From assembly GCF_008831285.2 (NCBI RefSeq), contig NC_045139.1, positions 23,914,412 through 23,978,411 of the forward strand: a stretch of 64,000 nt of DNA, read 5' to 3'. Below the pieces are notes generated by a model. The model was not told the origin of the DNA. It saw nothing but the letters and a program-made list of their open reading frames with translations, and made no database searches. Positions 11,426 through 23,897 of the stretch are shown here, piece by piece (the first letter of the stretch is position 1; each line of letters begins with the position of its first letter). A program made the position numbers and the translations under genes. Origin of the DNA: Nymphaea colorata. Its lineage: Eukaryota; Streptophyta; Magnoliopsida; Nymphaeales; Nymphaeaceae.

Positions 11426-13512
11426 GAGAACATGTGGCTCTCAAACCACCAGCTTCTCATCTTATTCCTCAACCGGGTACTGTTCTATTAAGAATAGAGC
11501 TTCAGCAATCCTGTTAATGGTCCAGATAGGTTAAACTATAATAGACATCCTTGAGAAACTTTCATGTCTAGACCTCTAAATAATGGTTGAGAATCTCACC
11601 ATCATAGACATGATAACCACCATCTTCTAACAGTGTAGTAGTGCAGGAAGTATCATTGAGAAACGTACAGAGCCAAGTACTTCTTTCCAATTTAAATTTT
11701 CAAACTGCAGCCATAAATAAATTTCTTTTGAAGATGATTTTTCTTGGTAAAGCTTTTCGAGAAGATATATCATGATAGGAAAACCAAGCATGATTAATCA
11801 CATAGACAGTCCAGACATTTGTGTGAAACCTTGATACGTATCAACAAGTGAGCAGATGAATATAATTCTTTTTCTTTTTAAATTTCTCAAGAAAAGATAA
11901 ATAATTTGTAGCCCCTTCTAGAAAGCAATGTATTGTGATGAAAGATATGAGATGAAAGTGGGTAAAGCTAATATATGACGCACCATTGCATGAATGATTT
12001 TTAGTTCACATGCACATACTACATCATACCACACTTGGTAGATAACTTTTACATCATAATTTCAACAATACTGTCAAAGATCCTATGCATTGTTATTGAA
12101 GAATAGAGCCTATGCAGTCCTCTCAACAGTCTAACTTGATGAAACTAACAATGGAAATGCATCAAAAAATTAATATGGTTGAGAATCCTCGATAGGCATG
12201 AGGGCCGCCACCAGGGACAAAGCGAAGTTTTTTTTTAGGGTCGGGTCGAACAGTCCAACTTTTGGATCCAGGTAGGTTCAAACTGAATTCGAATTCAAAC
12301 AATACATGGCGCAACTAAAGATTTTAAATTTTTTCAATGTAATTTTTTTTTCAATTGGCTGGGGTGGGGCCATGGCCTAGGTGGCCCTCCTCCTCCCTCT
12401 GCCCTTGACTGCCACCTTCTGCCAGCATGATGGTGCAAGATGTGTCATTTTGAATCAGACAAATAGTTTGAGTGTGAAAGTGATTTGTTAAACAAAGCTT
12501 TCCCAAAAAAGTGACACGGTAAGAAAATATGTTGCACAAGGTCTTTACTTGTAGAGCTTTCTCATCAGCCAAGTTAGAGACCACAAACAACACTCATCAA
12601 ATTTCATGGTGCAATCAAAATAAGTTATGTTTTGTATGAAGAAAAGTTGTAGACTATGCAAATCAAAGATGCAGTTTAGCTAGAAATGGCATTTGAATGA
12701 ACATATGTAAGCTAGAACAAATTTGAAGCATCAGAGGCACATCACATTACCTCCATCCCAGGGCCTCCAAGCTCAGACAAAGTCCTCCAAGCTTGCCCTT
12801 ACCATTCAGAAAAGGAACAGACTGCAACTTTACAAAGCCCTCAGCTAAAGAAATCAGCTCTCCTTTCTCAACGGCTCACTTCTGGGAGCTCCTTATTAGT
12901 TATATCTTAGAGAGGTTATGACATTCTGTTTCTCCCCTTCTTCTGGTAAGGCCAGTATATATGATTTGCTGGCCTTCAATCAACGCGAGATCAACTGATT
13001 CATACATGCCCCTCTGTACTTTTACTGATTAACTACATCTGTTTTGTTATCCCCCGATTTCTTTTAGAAAAGCTAGGAGGACTCGAATCAAAGCAGAGAA
13101 ATCATCAGACTCACCAATTCTTTTAAAACTCAGATTCATGAAATTCCTACGAGCTATACAGTTCTTCTCATTACAATCAAGAAAGACATTAGAGATAACA
13201 GGCATCCCTACCTTTTCATGAACAAACGTTCAAGCCTAAGAAAAGAAGGTGCATATAAAATAAAAGGATAAGAAGCAAGAATGGCATCAGTCAAAAGTCA
13301 AACCAACAGATACAAGGACCACAAGGAATAACACTTTCCCTTTCCTGCAATATCACTTCTATTTAATTCTCTTAAAACAGGTAACCCAAAGAAATGAAAG
13401 AACGAAAAGAGAACCAAATAAACGAAAAAAGCGAAACAGTGAACACAAAAATCAACCCAAGAACAGAACGAATAGCAAAACTAAAAAAACAATTGCACAA
13501 GAAACACAGAGA

Positions 13513-13546
<34 letters not shown>

Positions 13547-13980
13547 GTCTCTCTTATCCTTCTCTTTCAGCAGTTTCTCTTTCTTCTCTTTCAGCAGTCC
13601 TCCAACATAACTTCTGTTGGGTCTGTTGAGTGGTGTTAGGGAAGAAGTGTCTTGAAGAAAAAACTAGAGAGATAGACAACCAATAATCTCTACTAATGTA
13701 TATTAAACCACCAATAAGAAAGAACAACTTTTTTACAACCAAAGGGGAACGGGTGGGAAGCTTCTTTATCTTTTTTTTTTTTCCAATATGATAAAGCTTT
13801 TCTATGTTTGATTTTTTACTACTTTTCAAATTTTATTTTTTTAATCAAAATACAATTTTAACCATTCCGATTCACAAATGATTTCAATTAAGTGCACTTG
13901 GGCCTATTTCAAATTTAGTACAAAAAAATAAAATATTTATATTATATGCATATATAAATATATAATTAATAAAAATAATT
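11426..13980. other. Intergenic with minor repeats, no supported gene
   Basis: Contains a segment at about 12210-12360 that is an inverted copy of 35865-36000 (shared ACATGGCGCAA, TTCAATGTAATTTTTTTT and TCGGGTCGA/CGGGTCGACAG blocks). A GA-rich tract with (GA)n lies at about 13516-13541, with CTTTCAGCAG repeats next to it at 13565-13600. No coding exon recognised. Confidence 0.4.
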
Positions 13981-14345
13981 GAAATCAGACTTGGCCAAAT
14001 GTTTCAACCCAGGCACGGGCCCAAGTGCAGCTGGGTTTCTTGAAAGGCTCAGTCGGCCCGAGTGCATTTTCAAGCCCGGGTGTGGCCTGCTGAAAGCCCG
14101 ACGAGCCCTTTTCCCGGCATCCAGTTTTACTTATTCCAATTTGATTTACTGATTCTCTAAACTTGTTAACTTTGTGATTTGATTTATTTTTGCAACATTG
14201 GTTTAATTACAAGTCGAGCCAAGCGAGCTTAATTGAATCAAGTTCTTATAACTCAAACTTAATGAGGTTAACATTTCAAGTATAAGTTAAACTCAAGCTC
14301 GATTTGTTTATTAACAAGTCGAGTTTTTTGGAGCGAATTTAAGTT
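13981..14345. mobile_element. Two fragments of GC-armed and GAGTCG-type hAT-like elements
   Basis: At 13985-14120 there is a GC-rich arm (GGCACGGGCC, GTCGGCCCGAG, AAGCCCGACGAGCCC) like those of the elements at 1976 and 7411. At 14208-14345 there is a second type with repeated CAAGTCGAG, CTCAAGCTCGA and AACTCAAACTTAA, the same type as the complete element at 27727. Neither has readable ends. Confidence 0.45.
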
Positions 14346-16046
14346 GGACTTTTCTCATGGTGGTAAGCTACTGCAAAGAACATCCCTTGATGCATTCATT
14401 GATTGCATAAGATAGTTGAACTAAATAGTTGTAATTACATAAAATAGTTTAATTAAACTTGGGATTAGTTCTCTATTAGAAAATTAAGTTATTTTCAATT
14501 ACTTCCTCTTATCAATTCTTTTTTTTTTTAATTCTTATCTAAAGCAACTAGTTTGTCAACTGAATAAATTTTTTATGAAGTTGCATGTCTATACAAAATT
14601 GATATTTTGATTATTATTAAAATTGTTGTTGAATAAATAAATTATTCATATGGCTTTCATACTTTACCATATTAACTGTGGGTATTGAACTATGAATTTT
14701 ATATTTTTAAATAACAACAAATTTTAATTTAGTGGACAACTTATTATGATGGTCACTTATTGATAATTATTAAATCAGGTGACCCATATTAGTTCTCATT
14801 TACAAAATACATTTTTTTAAAGAAATTTTCTCATTTCATTGAGTTAATTAAAATAATTTGTTTTACATATGTATAAAGAGTGTTCAATGATGTCAAACCT
14901 TCATTTGCTCTGCATCATCACTAGCTCTTTGAGTTAGTCTTCTTAGTATATTAGTTTGCTTAATTACATAAACAGAACAACTTATAAATTGATCCATTTG
15001 TACATTGTATTGTTTATCTTTCAAACAAATTGTTCCATTTACACATTCACGCTCCAAATTATTGAATTGATTTGAAGATTCAAATATTCAGTCAATCTTT
15101 TTTTCTTATTTGTTAAAGGTTTTTTTTTCTAAATTGGTGACTTATGTGTAATATATCAAATAAACAAGACTTTTAGATAAGTTGTATGATTATACAAAAT
15201 AATTTACTTGATTGATTAAATAAGTAATTGATAAAAAAAACCTTTTTTAAGAGTTCTGTAATTTTTCCATATTAAATATATTTATTTGATATTAATTTCA
15301 TATTTTTGAAAATGTCAATTTTATTGAAATTTCTAAATTGAAGTTTTCTTTATTATTTACAATTAGTTGATGTCTTAAGAATAATGGTTTGCTAGATTAC
15401 ATAAAAACGTTCAATTAAACACAATATTAGTTAATTAATTAAATTATTTTGTATGATGTAGTTATAATTATTTAAGTCATTCGCAACTAGTTGGGCTTCT
15501 CTTCATATAAACTTTATATTCTTATCACAACATAATGTTAAGATAGTGCGTTGAGCTAGACCTTTTGCCTAGAACATCTTACCATTGTGGTAGGTTGCAA
15601 CTTCAAAACACAGTTCGGATTCAGATATACTTGTTAAGATGTCTATTATCCAATCATATATTTATTTAAAACCGAATCCAATCCATTTTTTTTGTCGCAA
15701 TTCGGATGGATATCCGATCCATTGCTTATTATTGCTGTATGTATACTTCCTGATTCTGTTGTAAAAAAATTCAATGCTTCCTAGCTCACTTATAAAGGGA
15801 AAAGCGGAAGCAACTCTAATAAGCACTTGGTAGCTTGGAGCAAACATTGCTTCCCTATTCGTGAGGGAGGGGTCGGGCTCTAAAAGAATCAAGAAACCAA
15901 TAGAGCCAACATGGCTCTCCTCTTCTTAGATAAAGGAAGAGAAACACAAGAGGGAAAACACGTTTTAATGTGTCCCAAAAATTTCTTTTGAAATGCTTTA
16001 GAAAAAATGGGGTTTTGTTTTTGAAAAGAAAGAGAAACTGACTGGC
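14346..16046. other. AT-rich intergenic, no supported gene
   Basis: Very AT-rich sequence without coding features. Many TTAATTAA, ATAATT and poly-T runs occur. Nothing else recognised. Confidence 0.5.
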
Positions 16047-16313
16047 ACTACTACAAATATCACTTTTAAGCACACCTAGAAACTGTTCCTAAAACTAATT
16101 AGGAACGGTCAAACGACCATTCCTAATGTGTTTCTAATTATTTTAGGAGGCTGTGACAATTCCTAATAATGTATATATTAGGACCGGTTTTTTATATGTG
16201 TTCTTAAAAGTTAAATTTGCAATTTATATTTTCATATGTATATAAGAACAGTTACGGTGACCGTTGTTAGTACTTCATGCAATGAATTTTAGGAACGGTA
16301 TCCCGACCGTTCC

Positions 16314-16318
<5 letters not shown>
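16047..16318 (+). mobile_element. CACTA-like element end
   Basis: Starts CACTACTACAAATATCAC, close to the common plant CACTA terminus. It is followed by subterminal short repeats of AGGAACGGTC and its reverse complement GACCGTTCCT on both strands at about 16080-16125, 16176-16190, 16250-16265 and 16290-16318. Such subterminal repeats are typical of CACTA transposase-binding regions. No opposite GTAGTG terminus was found; the sequence runs into a microsatellite, so this is an end fragment or a degenerate element. Confidence 0.5.
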
Positions 16319-16344
<26 letters not shown>

Positions 16345-16372
16345 TTATTTATTTATTTATTTATTTATTTGA
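16319..16372. repeat. (TA)n followed by (TTTA)n microsatellite
   Basis: A perfect (TA)n run to about 16341 is directly followed by a (TTTA)n run to about 16370. Confidence 0.9.
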
Positions 16373-16499
16373 GAGAGATGCTTTCATATAAACATTGAAA
16401 GAGATGGAAGTGTCCATTACATGAAAAACTGAGGCAGTTTGAGCTTATTGTTGCCTTCTCGATATTCATGAGGAGAAAGAAGCAGAGCCCAGTGAGGGC

Positions 16500-16782
16500 A
16501 TTGCGGTTTGGGCCCTGCTAGATTGCTATTCTCTACCGAGCTTCGATCGCTGACATTGCTGTTGTTGTAGGTTTACTTCTTGCTGGAGGCGAACTTCCAT
16601 CTAGTCTTCCCCATGTGAGAGTAGGCTGGATGCTTAGGTGTAGGAATCACTGCCGTGTCTTCGATCAACATGAGACAAAAGGAGGCCATAGAGACACTCA
16701 CAATCTCAAGGACTTTGACCCCAAAGCTGAAGACATCAGACTTGATAGATTAGCAGCCCTCCAATGCATATTTTGGTGGCAT
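16500..16782 (-). pseudogene. Receptor-like kinase C-terminal fragment
   Basis: Read from 16782 downward on the minus strand, the translation begins MPPKYALEG, passes an in-frame stop, and continues SIKSDVFSFGVKVLEIVS. That is kinase subdomains VIII-IX of plant receptor-like kinases, where the family normally has a YMPPEYALEG..S.KSDVFSFGV string. It then jumps directly to SMASFCLMLIEDTAVIPTPKHPAYS, which matches the far C-terminal RP.MASVVLML..DTA.(L/I)PTPK.PA motif. About 60-80 residues normally separating these blocks (subdomains X-XI) are missing. With the stop and the deletion this cannot encode a working kinase. It could be an S-domain or CRK-type kinase remnant; the short piece does not decide. 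Confidence 0.7.
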
Positions 16783-19700
16783 CTACCGTGCATTTTGGTT
16801 GATTAAGAAGACATTATCAGTCTACATGAATTACAGCTACAGCCCAGTTGCTAAAAAGATACATTTGTATTCACAACTGCCAAAAAACAGGTTAAATTAA
16901 ACCAAACAAAGAGTAAGGGAAAGGGATGAATAATAACAAGATGCTGCACTGCAGAATTACTCCTGTTACATGTCCAGTCATTTACGTTAGTGAACCTCAC
17001 CTAAATCAACCACAGCATAACAGCAAGAAAACTACCAATGGAACAAAAAAATTACAATGAATTGCTCAATGATAATATACAACCATTATGATGACCTGCA
17101 TCAAGTCTCAACCTTTCCATTTTGTTGCTTCAGCTTTCAGTTGTATTGTGTTGGTAATCCTTCACCTCCAGCATTCACCCCCAATTCAAAAAGAACAAAA
17201 AACTATATTAATGGACCCAAAAAGATCACCAAATACAACAAAAGAATCCCTGTTTTTCCCCATTGTAACTACCCTTCTCAAGTATACAACCCAAAAAATT
17301 ATTTCATATCTTTTCCCATGGGAACAACCCATTATTTTCTCTCACACTTTGATACAAGCTTGGTTTACAATTTTATACATCTATTGTAGCCGTTTGGGAG
17401 TTCAACATTCCATTCAACGTTTAATTTTTCTTTCTCTTCATAATCTTCTTCAATAGGAAATTTCTCCTTGGCACCATGCCCTGTTTCTTTATTTATCGCT
17501 GTCCCATTTTTATCAATTGCATCACCTTCCAATCTTGAGAGATCCGTTGGACTGGTTGCTCTATTTTCGTTAACACCCCTCGTCAAGCTCATCCCCTCAA
17601 ATCTGGATTGAAAGGCGTGCCTAGAGGCGTCATTATCCCCTCAAACACAAACAATGGACACAAACCCCTGGTGCCCTGACGTGGCTGCCAACAGCCATTA
17701 CCCAGCTGTTGCACCAAACATGGCGATTCCTGGCGCATCCTAATCATCTGCAACCCAAATCTGGTAACTCCGCCAAACCGAACAATAAAGCACCTCCCCT
17801 GAAAGCAGCAAATTAAAGATTAATAATTGAAAATAAAAGGAAACAATGTGGTTTCTCTCTCTATAAACCCTAAGAGACCATTTCTTTAACAAGAAAATGA
17901 GGGTTAGATTGTAACCGCAGTTCTGTTAGAGAGAGAATAGAGACAGAAAGGTTAAGAGATGAAGGAGAGAGAGAGAGACACTATGTGTGGTCTCATTTCA
18001 TTATCTCTTGGAAGTACTAAATAAAAGATAGAATTTACTAATTACAGGAAGAAGCAGAACTTTGCAAATCCGGTTTAAGTAAAGACAAACAAGGTTAATG
18101 TAATTGGCATCATTAATGTCTGAGACATTAATTAGATCTGGGCAACTGGGACCAGAAATAAGAGGACCAACTAGAGATCCTTAGTAATTTACTTATTTGT
18201 TCTAGAGGATTCAAAGAATAAATGCACCAAACAGGGGCAAAATGAGCTTAGAGACTTCAATATTTGCTTCAATTTAACATTTCTGCACAAAATGATAATA
18301 CAGGCCGATCTTCCATTGAAAGTACCTGGCACTATCTTTTTCTGCAGTGGATGTAAAATCAGGGCTTTGCTGTGTTTCTGCAGGTTCAGCTGAAGTGACT
18401 AGGAGAAGATGGTAGAGCCTGCAAGTGAGAGCACTAAACCATGTACATAACCACATAATGCCGGCACTTTAAAATTACAATAAAAAAAATGTCAATACAA
18501 CTCATAGATTCAAAATCTAAATAAAGACAGATTAAATAAATGAAGCATCGGATTTTAAAACTATGTTTATCCATATATGACTGCATAAAAAATGTGACTG
18601 AAACTGCTTAGCAAACATCAGTACAGTAGACTAGACCTAACATGTTGCATAACTATAATCACAGGCCACAGCTTAGGCCATAGCAGCCAACGACATAAAT
18701 TGCTGCTCCATGGACCTCATATCTCTGTCATTTGGTTTCATTTCTCTTACTCAAAGAAATATACTGTTTTACATTTCTTTTTTTGGTATTTGAAAATCAA
18801 ATATACTACTCAACTTTCAGAGGAAAGTTCAATTGAATTCCAAACACAGAAATTCATCATATCCTTATCAACCATCTGTGTAACTATAACTTCTGCTCCT
18901 CAGACACCAAGACCAAGCATATCTAAAGAGCAGCACAGACCTTCGTTTCGAAGTTACGAGGGTCAAGGGTTCAAAAGACGTCTTCCACTCTCAATCCATT
19001 ATAGCATATAGGCTGCATAATCTATATTGCTTAGCAATAACTCTAAGATCGGTATTATCGCCAACAAAAAAGATGAAAATGATCAAGGTATATAACTCTT
19101 CATCACTTCATGTCCATAGCCTGTGAACTAAAACCATTGGGAGACACGGAGAAGTGACACCACGATGATCGAAGTCAAGACCACCAGCATAGCGGCCCAC
19201 TTTGACACTGCTATACCAAACCCCTGGGTCTCATCAAAGCTTATTTTTATCCACCACATGCATAAAGGATCGGCTTCAGAAATTAAGCAGCAACATGAGT
19301 AGGAGAAACCTGCCAAACTATGAGCAAATAAAAGCTTATGATGGACAATGAATCATGTGTCGGAACTAGAATATAGCCTATAATGTGCAGCTAAATATTT
19401 GGATGGAGATTTAAGCTGCGCAAAGTCATTAACAATCTGAAGAGCAAAAAACAAGAAAAGTGAGCTACCCTGTCTTAGGCTTCTTTCAGTTAGCAATATG
19501 CCCACCAAGAAAGTGAAAGAAGCTCTACGGATAAAAGAACTCAGAAAGAACCATCGGCATCAGGCGCACAAAAAAGGCACAACCATATCCTCCTAGTTCA
19601 CTTATTGCAAATCCCACTGGCTTATAGACAAATATAAGAAATTTTTCCGCTCAGGCTCACAATTGAGGTGCCTAGAGTCCAAATTTAGGAAGGCACACGT

Positions 19701-20158
19701 AAAAGTTCGCAGTTCCAGACACTGAAGTGGCATGGTTGAATGATAGATTATTTAAAATAAGACATCAATAAAAATTATTTTTTTTAAATAAAAATTAACC
19801 GCTGATTATTTTTTTATTAATATGTCACTCATTAATAAAAAGACTGTATGAGCCGACACGGGCCAAGCCCACTGACGGGGTTATTTCATTAACATGTATC
19901 ACCGATGCCTATCGATAGATTTTCCGGAAAATGTATCAAAACATATTTCAATTTTTACGGTTCACGTTATGCTGATATAGACAATGCATTATCTGCTCTG
20001 TTCCTTTCTTTTCTCTTTTTTTAGATGTTGAATTCAAAGTCGGATTCCGATAGGTTTCAGATCATGAATTTGAAAGTTGGATTAGGATCGAAATCGGATT
20101 TCAAATATAAAAGTCGCAAGATTATTTACCCCTACTAAAGATGAAATCTTGGCTCCAT
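16783..20158. other. No confirmed gene; coding-like pieces on minus strand
   Basis: On the minus strand, 18418-18326 is a 31-codon open segment with acceptor CTTGCAG and donor CAG|GTACTT. It can splice in frame to 17798-17744 (acceptor CTTTCAG), which ends in a TGA. Another minus-strand open frame at 19316-19128 ends in a hydrophobic, membrane-like segment (VSKWAAMLVVLTSIIVVSLL). None matched a family I recognise and I could not join them into one model. A tract with GA repeats lies at 17930-17985. Confidence 0.3.
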
Positions 20159-20159
20159 T

Positions 20160-20345
20160 CACTCCTGGATATGCGAGGATCAAATGCTACTTAATTCCAC
20201 GTCACATGGGTGCGGATGCAGGACGCTGACCCAACTAGTCAACCGGATTGATTGAAACCGATGTAGACCATTTTGAATACCCAATGGGAGTGAAGTTCAC
20301 GCAAAGCAACAAGGGCCGGGCCATACTTACTACAGTCCATTTTGA
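20160..20345. repeat. Dispersed repeat R2, copy D (partial)
   Basis: Shares with copies A and C the blocks CACATGGGTG.GGATG, CAACTAGTCAACCGGATTGATTG, AAACCGATGTAGACCATTTTGAATA, AAGTTCACGCAAAGCAAC and GGGCC. It is the first of two R2-related stretches upstream of the CRK pseudogene. Confidence 0.5.
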
Positions 20346-20409
20346 ATAGACTGTAACCAGATCCAATCCATACTCAGTGCTCTCTATTAATTATGAAAGG
20401 AAAATGTTG

Positions 20410-20440
20410 TTGAAAAAAGAGAGAGAGAGAGAGAGAGAAG
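20410..20440. repeat. (GA)n microsatellite
   Basis: A run of GAGAGA repeats at about 20418-20438. Confidence 0.85.
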
Positions 20441-20589
20441 AAAATTGTGTGGTGCCCATGAGAAGGATGAAACCAAGCTGGTTATATTGTCTGGCCCCTG
20501 TGCTTGTTTGTTTGGGTGGTTGAAATGGCAAAAAAAGTCCCCATATAAAAAAGGGGAAAAAAAAAAGTCCCCATATCAAACAAAACGAA

Positions 20590-21117
20590 AAAGGAAAAAT
20601 TGGAGAACAAAATTTCTCGGCGACGACGAGAAGGAGGAGGACTAGGAAATCATGTGTTCGCGCTTCAGTGGTCAGCAGCGAAGGAAAATTACATAAACAC
20701 ATCATACACGGCGAGGTTGTCGAACAACGGGTCCACATTGCACAGCAGCCTCAGACAGGCTATTGGAACCATAAATTTGTTAGGGTTGATCTCGCTGTCG
20801 ACCCGCGATGGCCAGATTCGGCCATAGGATTCTCCAAGCATGGAGGAGAAAGCTCGAGAGAAATTGATGGGAGAGAGAAAGAACAAGCAAAAAATAAATG
20901 GTCATGCATCAAACATACTTTTTAAGTATGTTATAAGTGTTTAATTTTTTCATTGGGCATTAAGTCAAGCCGAGTCGAGTTTGCTGAATGGACTTGAATG
21001 AAAATCGAACTCGACGAATCAAGCCAAGAAACTCTGGCTCAGCTAGTTTAGCAGAAAACTTGACTTGAACTCGAGCTGGAGCTGAGCTCAAGTTGCTCGA
21101 CTTGTTCAGCCCTACCG
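20590..21117. repeat. CRK-upstream repeat, copy 1, with GAGTCG-type element end
   Basis: Shares long blocks with 59925-60316, upstream of the second CRK copy: GTCGTCGAACAACGGGTCCA / GATGAGGTAGTCCAATAATGG, TTGGAACCATAAATTTGTTAGG / TTGGAACTATAAATTTTGATAGG, GGATTCTCCAAGCATGGAGG / GGATTCTCCAACCATGGAGG, CGAGAGAAATTG, and a terminal GAGCTGGAGC..AGCTC..AGTTGCT..TTCAGCCCTAC block. The last 160 bp have the GAGTCGAG/CTCGAACTC composition of the hAT-like element at 27727. Confidence 0.65.
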
Positions 21118-21309
21118 TTGATAGTTAATTTTTTCATATGAATAAAAGTGGGCGCCCTATCTACTAGCATTCCCCTTGTCGGCAGTCCTACTAAGAGATA
21201 CATAATTGTCGAGTTCCACTGACCAAGGACTTTGCACACTAATGTGATTTACACGAGTTTCACAGGGTAACATTGTCCAATGTAATATTTTTAAATTAAA
21301 GAAAAAGTT

Positions 21310-21750
21310 AGTGTAATTGTAATGCTTGATGATGAAATGATAAAAAGTCTGAGATTTGAATTCTAAGCAGATTGCACATCTCACATAGGTGTGGATGAAC
21401 AAGACCGATCACCCTACCGGCTAGTCAATTCGATCGATTGCTAGCGACGTGGACCTTTTTATAATAGTCAACCACTCGTAAAGTTCACGCAGGACAACTC
21501 GCATCTGTAGTAATTCATGGGCCGTAATCACAACTCACTATCCATCCAAGTGAGCGCGAGTGGTATTGGAAAAAAAGCAGAAAATTATAGTGTGGTGCCA
21601 AGGAGAAGGGCGACAGTGCCCGAGGAGCAGGGATATGTGCTGGCATCTTAGTGGTCAATAGCACATGAAGACAATCTATACACATTGTACATGACGAGGT
21701 CGTCGAACAACGGGTCTACTCTTCACAGCTGCTTCGATCAATAGACTCTT
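21310..21750. repeat. Dispersed repeat R2, copy C (longest)
   Basis: Ordered blocks shared with copies A, B and D: TGATGAAATGATAA, GATTGCACATCTCACATAGG, CTACCGGCTAGTCAATTCGA, CGTGGACCTTTTTATAATAG, AAGTTCACGCAGGACAACTC, ACTCACTATCCATCCAAG, then GACAGTGCCCGAGGAGCAGG and GACGAGGTCGTCGAACAACG. The last two blocks also occur at 20690-20730 and near 59935-59965, so R2 and the CRK-upstream repeat overlap as parts of one larger family. No conserved open frame. Confidence 0.55.
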
Positions 21751-23764
21751 GAAACCATCATTTGATATGGGCACCAGTATTGGCTTTGCATGGTGCAGTA
21801 ATTCCAAGTTTCAAAGATTTTAATTTACTGCCCTTCATTTGGAAATGGACTGGTGTGTAAGTCTTTGTAGGGAAGCTGCGGGTCGATGGCAGCAGTCATT
21901 TTAGGTGATTTTAGGAGGGTTCCCCTCAAGATGCGCATTTGGAATGTTTCTTCGTTAAAGAAGCCAAAGCGCCCCAGCGGAGATTATCTCCTTTCCTAGT
22001 CTTTAGCTAGCTAGCTGGCAAGGAGAAGCAGAAGCTAGAGATGGTTTACTCTGTAACGGGGCTAATTAGGTGGAAGATTGGCTTCCCCCTCCTCCTCCTT
22101 TCCCTCCATGTCGACCATGGAATCAGCACCGATGACTATATCCGTAGCCGCTGTTCCCCAACCGGTAACTACATGGCTGGAAGCATGTTTGAAGTCAACA
22201 TGCGCACCCTCTTCTCCACCTTGACAAAAGATGTTCCTCTCATTGGTTTTTACAATGTCACAGTGGGCCAAGGATCAGAGAGAGTGTATGGCCTTGTTCA
22301 GTGCAGGGGCGATGTAGATCAGCAGGACTGCGAGGCGTGCATCAACAATTCCACGGTACAAGTCGTTAAATACTGCCCCAACACAATGGATGCCATCATA
22401 TGGTATAAAAAATGCCAGCTCCCCTATTCCAACACCGATTTCTTTGGTCGACTAAATATTGAAGATTATGGTAGTTGGCCTTGGGTCGATGATAAAGCGG
22501 AAGACCCTAAATCGTTTACCAAGAAGTTGGGCCATCTGCTGAAGAATCTAACTTCTGTAGCTTCAACAGAGCCTTCAGGTTTAATGTTTGCTACGGGAAA
22601 CATTCCGTACAACGACCTGCAGACGTTATACGGGCTGGTGCAGTGCACCAGGGACATCAGCCTTTCCGATTGCAGCCAGTGCCTGGATAGCACCATCTCC
22701 CGAATTCCATTGACTTGCAATAACTCAAATGGCTGTGAAATTGTCACTGGAAGTTGCCGGGTGGCGTATGATACGCAACTCTTTTATGATACCAGAACAG
22801 CACCAGGCACATCTCTTCCATCAAATGGTGCATCCAACACTACATCAAGCAACTCTCTCTCTCTCTCTCTCTCCCCACCCCCCTCTCTCTTACTCTAGTC
22901 TCTCATGCAAGAATTTATATTTGCAGGGCCTCACAAAATTATAGACAGGAAGCTTACGCTTGTAATAATAGTCATTGCCGTCTTGATTTTGTTTCTTATT
23001 ACTTGTGTAATTTATGGCGTTTACCGCTGGAAGAGAGAGTTTTGTTGCTTAGGAGAAAAGAATTGAAGCATGGTGGATTCCGGCAGAAGGAAAAAGACGA
23101 AGAGGCCTTAGAACAACAAGGTAATTGATAACAAACAAAAAATGAGACAGAAAGAGAGAGAGTGTGTATAAACTTTAGCTTTTTGCAGTTGCTACCGGTT
23201 GGTTAAAAAATAAAAAAATTGACAATAAAAAACAACGGTCACATGACCCATCTTATGTTTTCATTCACACACACACGTATATATACACACACACTAATAC
23301 ACCTTTTGGAATGGCTTTCAATGACATTAAAAAAAAAACTATTTGGCTATTTCTTTGGCTACAGAAATAGCCTGTTGATTCCAATTCCTCCTCCTCGTCC
23401 TCTCGCTCTCTCTCTTTCTATATATACCAAACCCATTGATTTTTTGTTAAAAAATTATTTTAAATAAAATATAATCATCTTAATGTGTTTATAAAGAGTA
23501 TTTTGATATAAAACTTGCTTTGATTCAAGTTGTTTTACTCAAAAATATTGATTTTTTTGTTATCATGGCATAAGGGCTGATCATTTTTTGTTATTATAAA
23601 AACACCATTAAAGTTTAATAAATGGTTAACTTAGTACATGTTTTGCATCAACCCATTCTTAAGATCATTTCAATGAGGTGAGATTGCAATATAATATATA
23701 TATATATATATTAAAAAACAAAATCAAAGGGTCTGGTTTTTATCTAGATGTTTGGTTTTTATCA

Positions 23765-23766
<2 letters not shown>

Positions 23767-23832
<66 letters not shown>

Positions 23833-23833
23833 T

Positions 23834-23894
<61 letters not shown>
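23767..23894. repeat. Compound (CT)n(TA)n microsatellite, present twice
   Basis: Two modules stand head to tail in the intron before the CRK kinase exons. Each is AATTTCTCTC followed by (CT)n and then (AT)n. The repeated AATTTCTC start suggests that the whole compound block duplicated, rather than each run expanding separately. Confidence 0.9.

Positions 23895-23897
<3 letters not shown>

Noticed and set aside
17057-17456. Two overlapping plus-strand open frames of 110 and 122 codons
   Set aside because: Overlapping frames in AT-rich sequence with no domain; the minus strand is the better coding candidate here.
17365-17592. 75-codon minus-strand open frame (charged, begins MSLTRGVNE)
   Set aside because: Protein-like composition, but it lies downstream of a stop in the only splice model found and matches no known family. 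Mentioned only as part of the unresolved region.
22041-22898. Reading the 285-codon frame as a complete stand-alone secreted protein
   Set aside because: The last ~22 codons are intron 1 sequence including a (CT)n tract. An in-frame donor at 22828 and acceptor at 22926 join it to the membrane exon, so it is exon 1 of a CRK.
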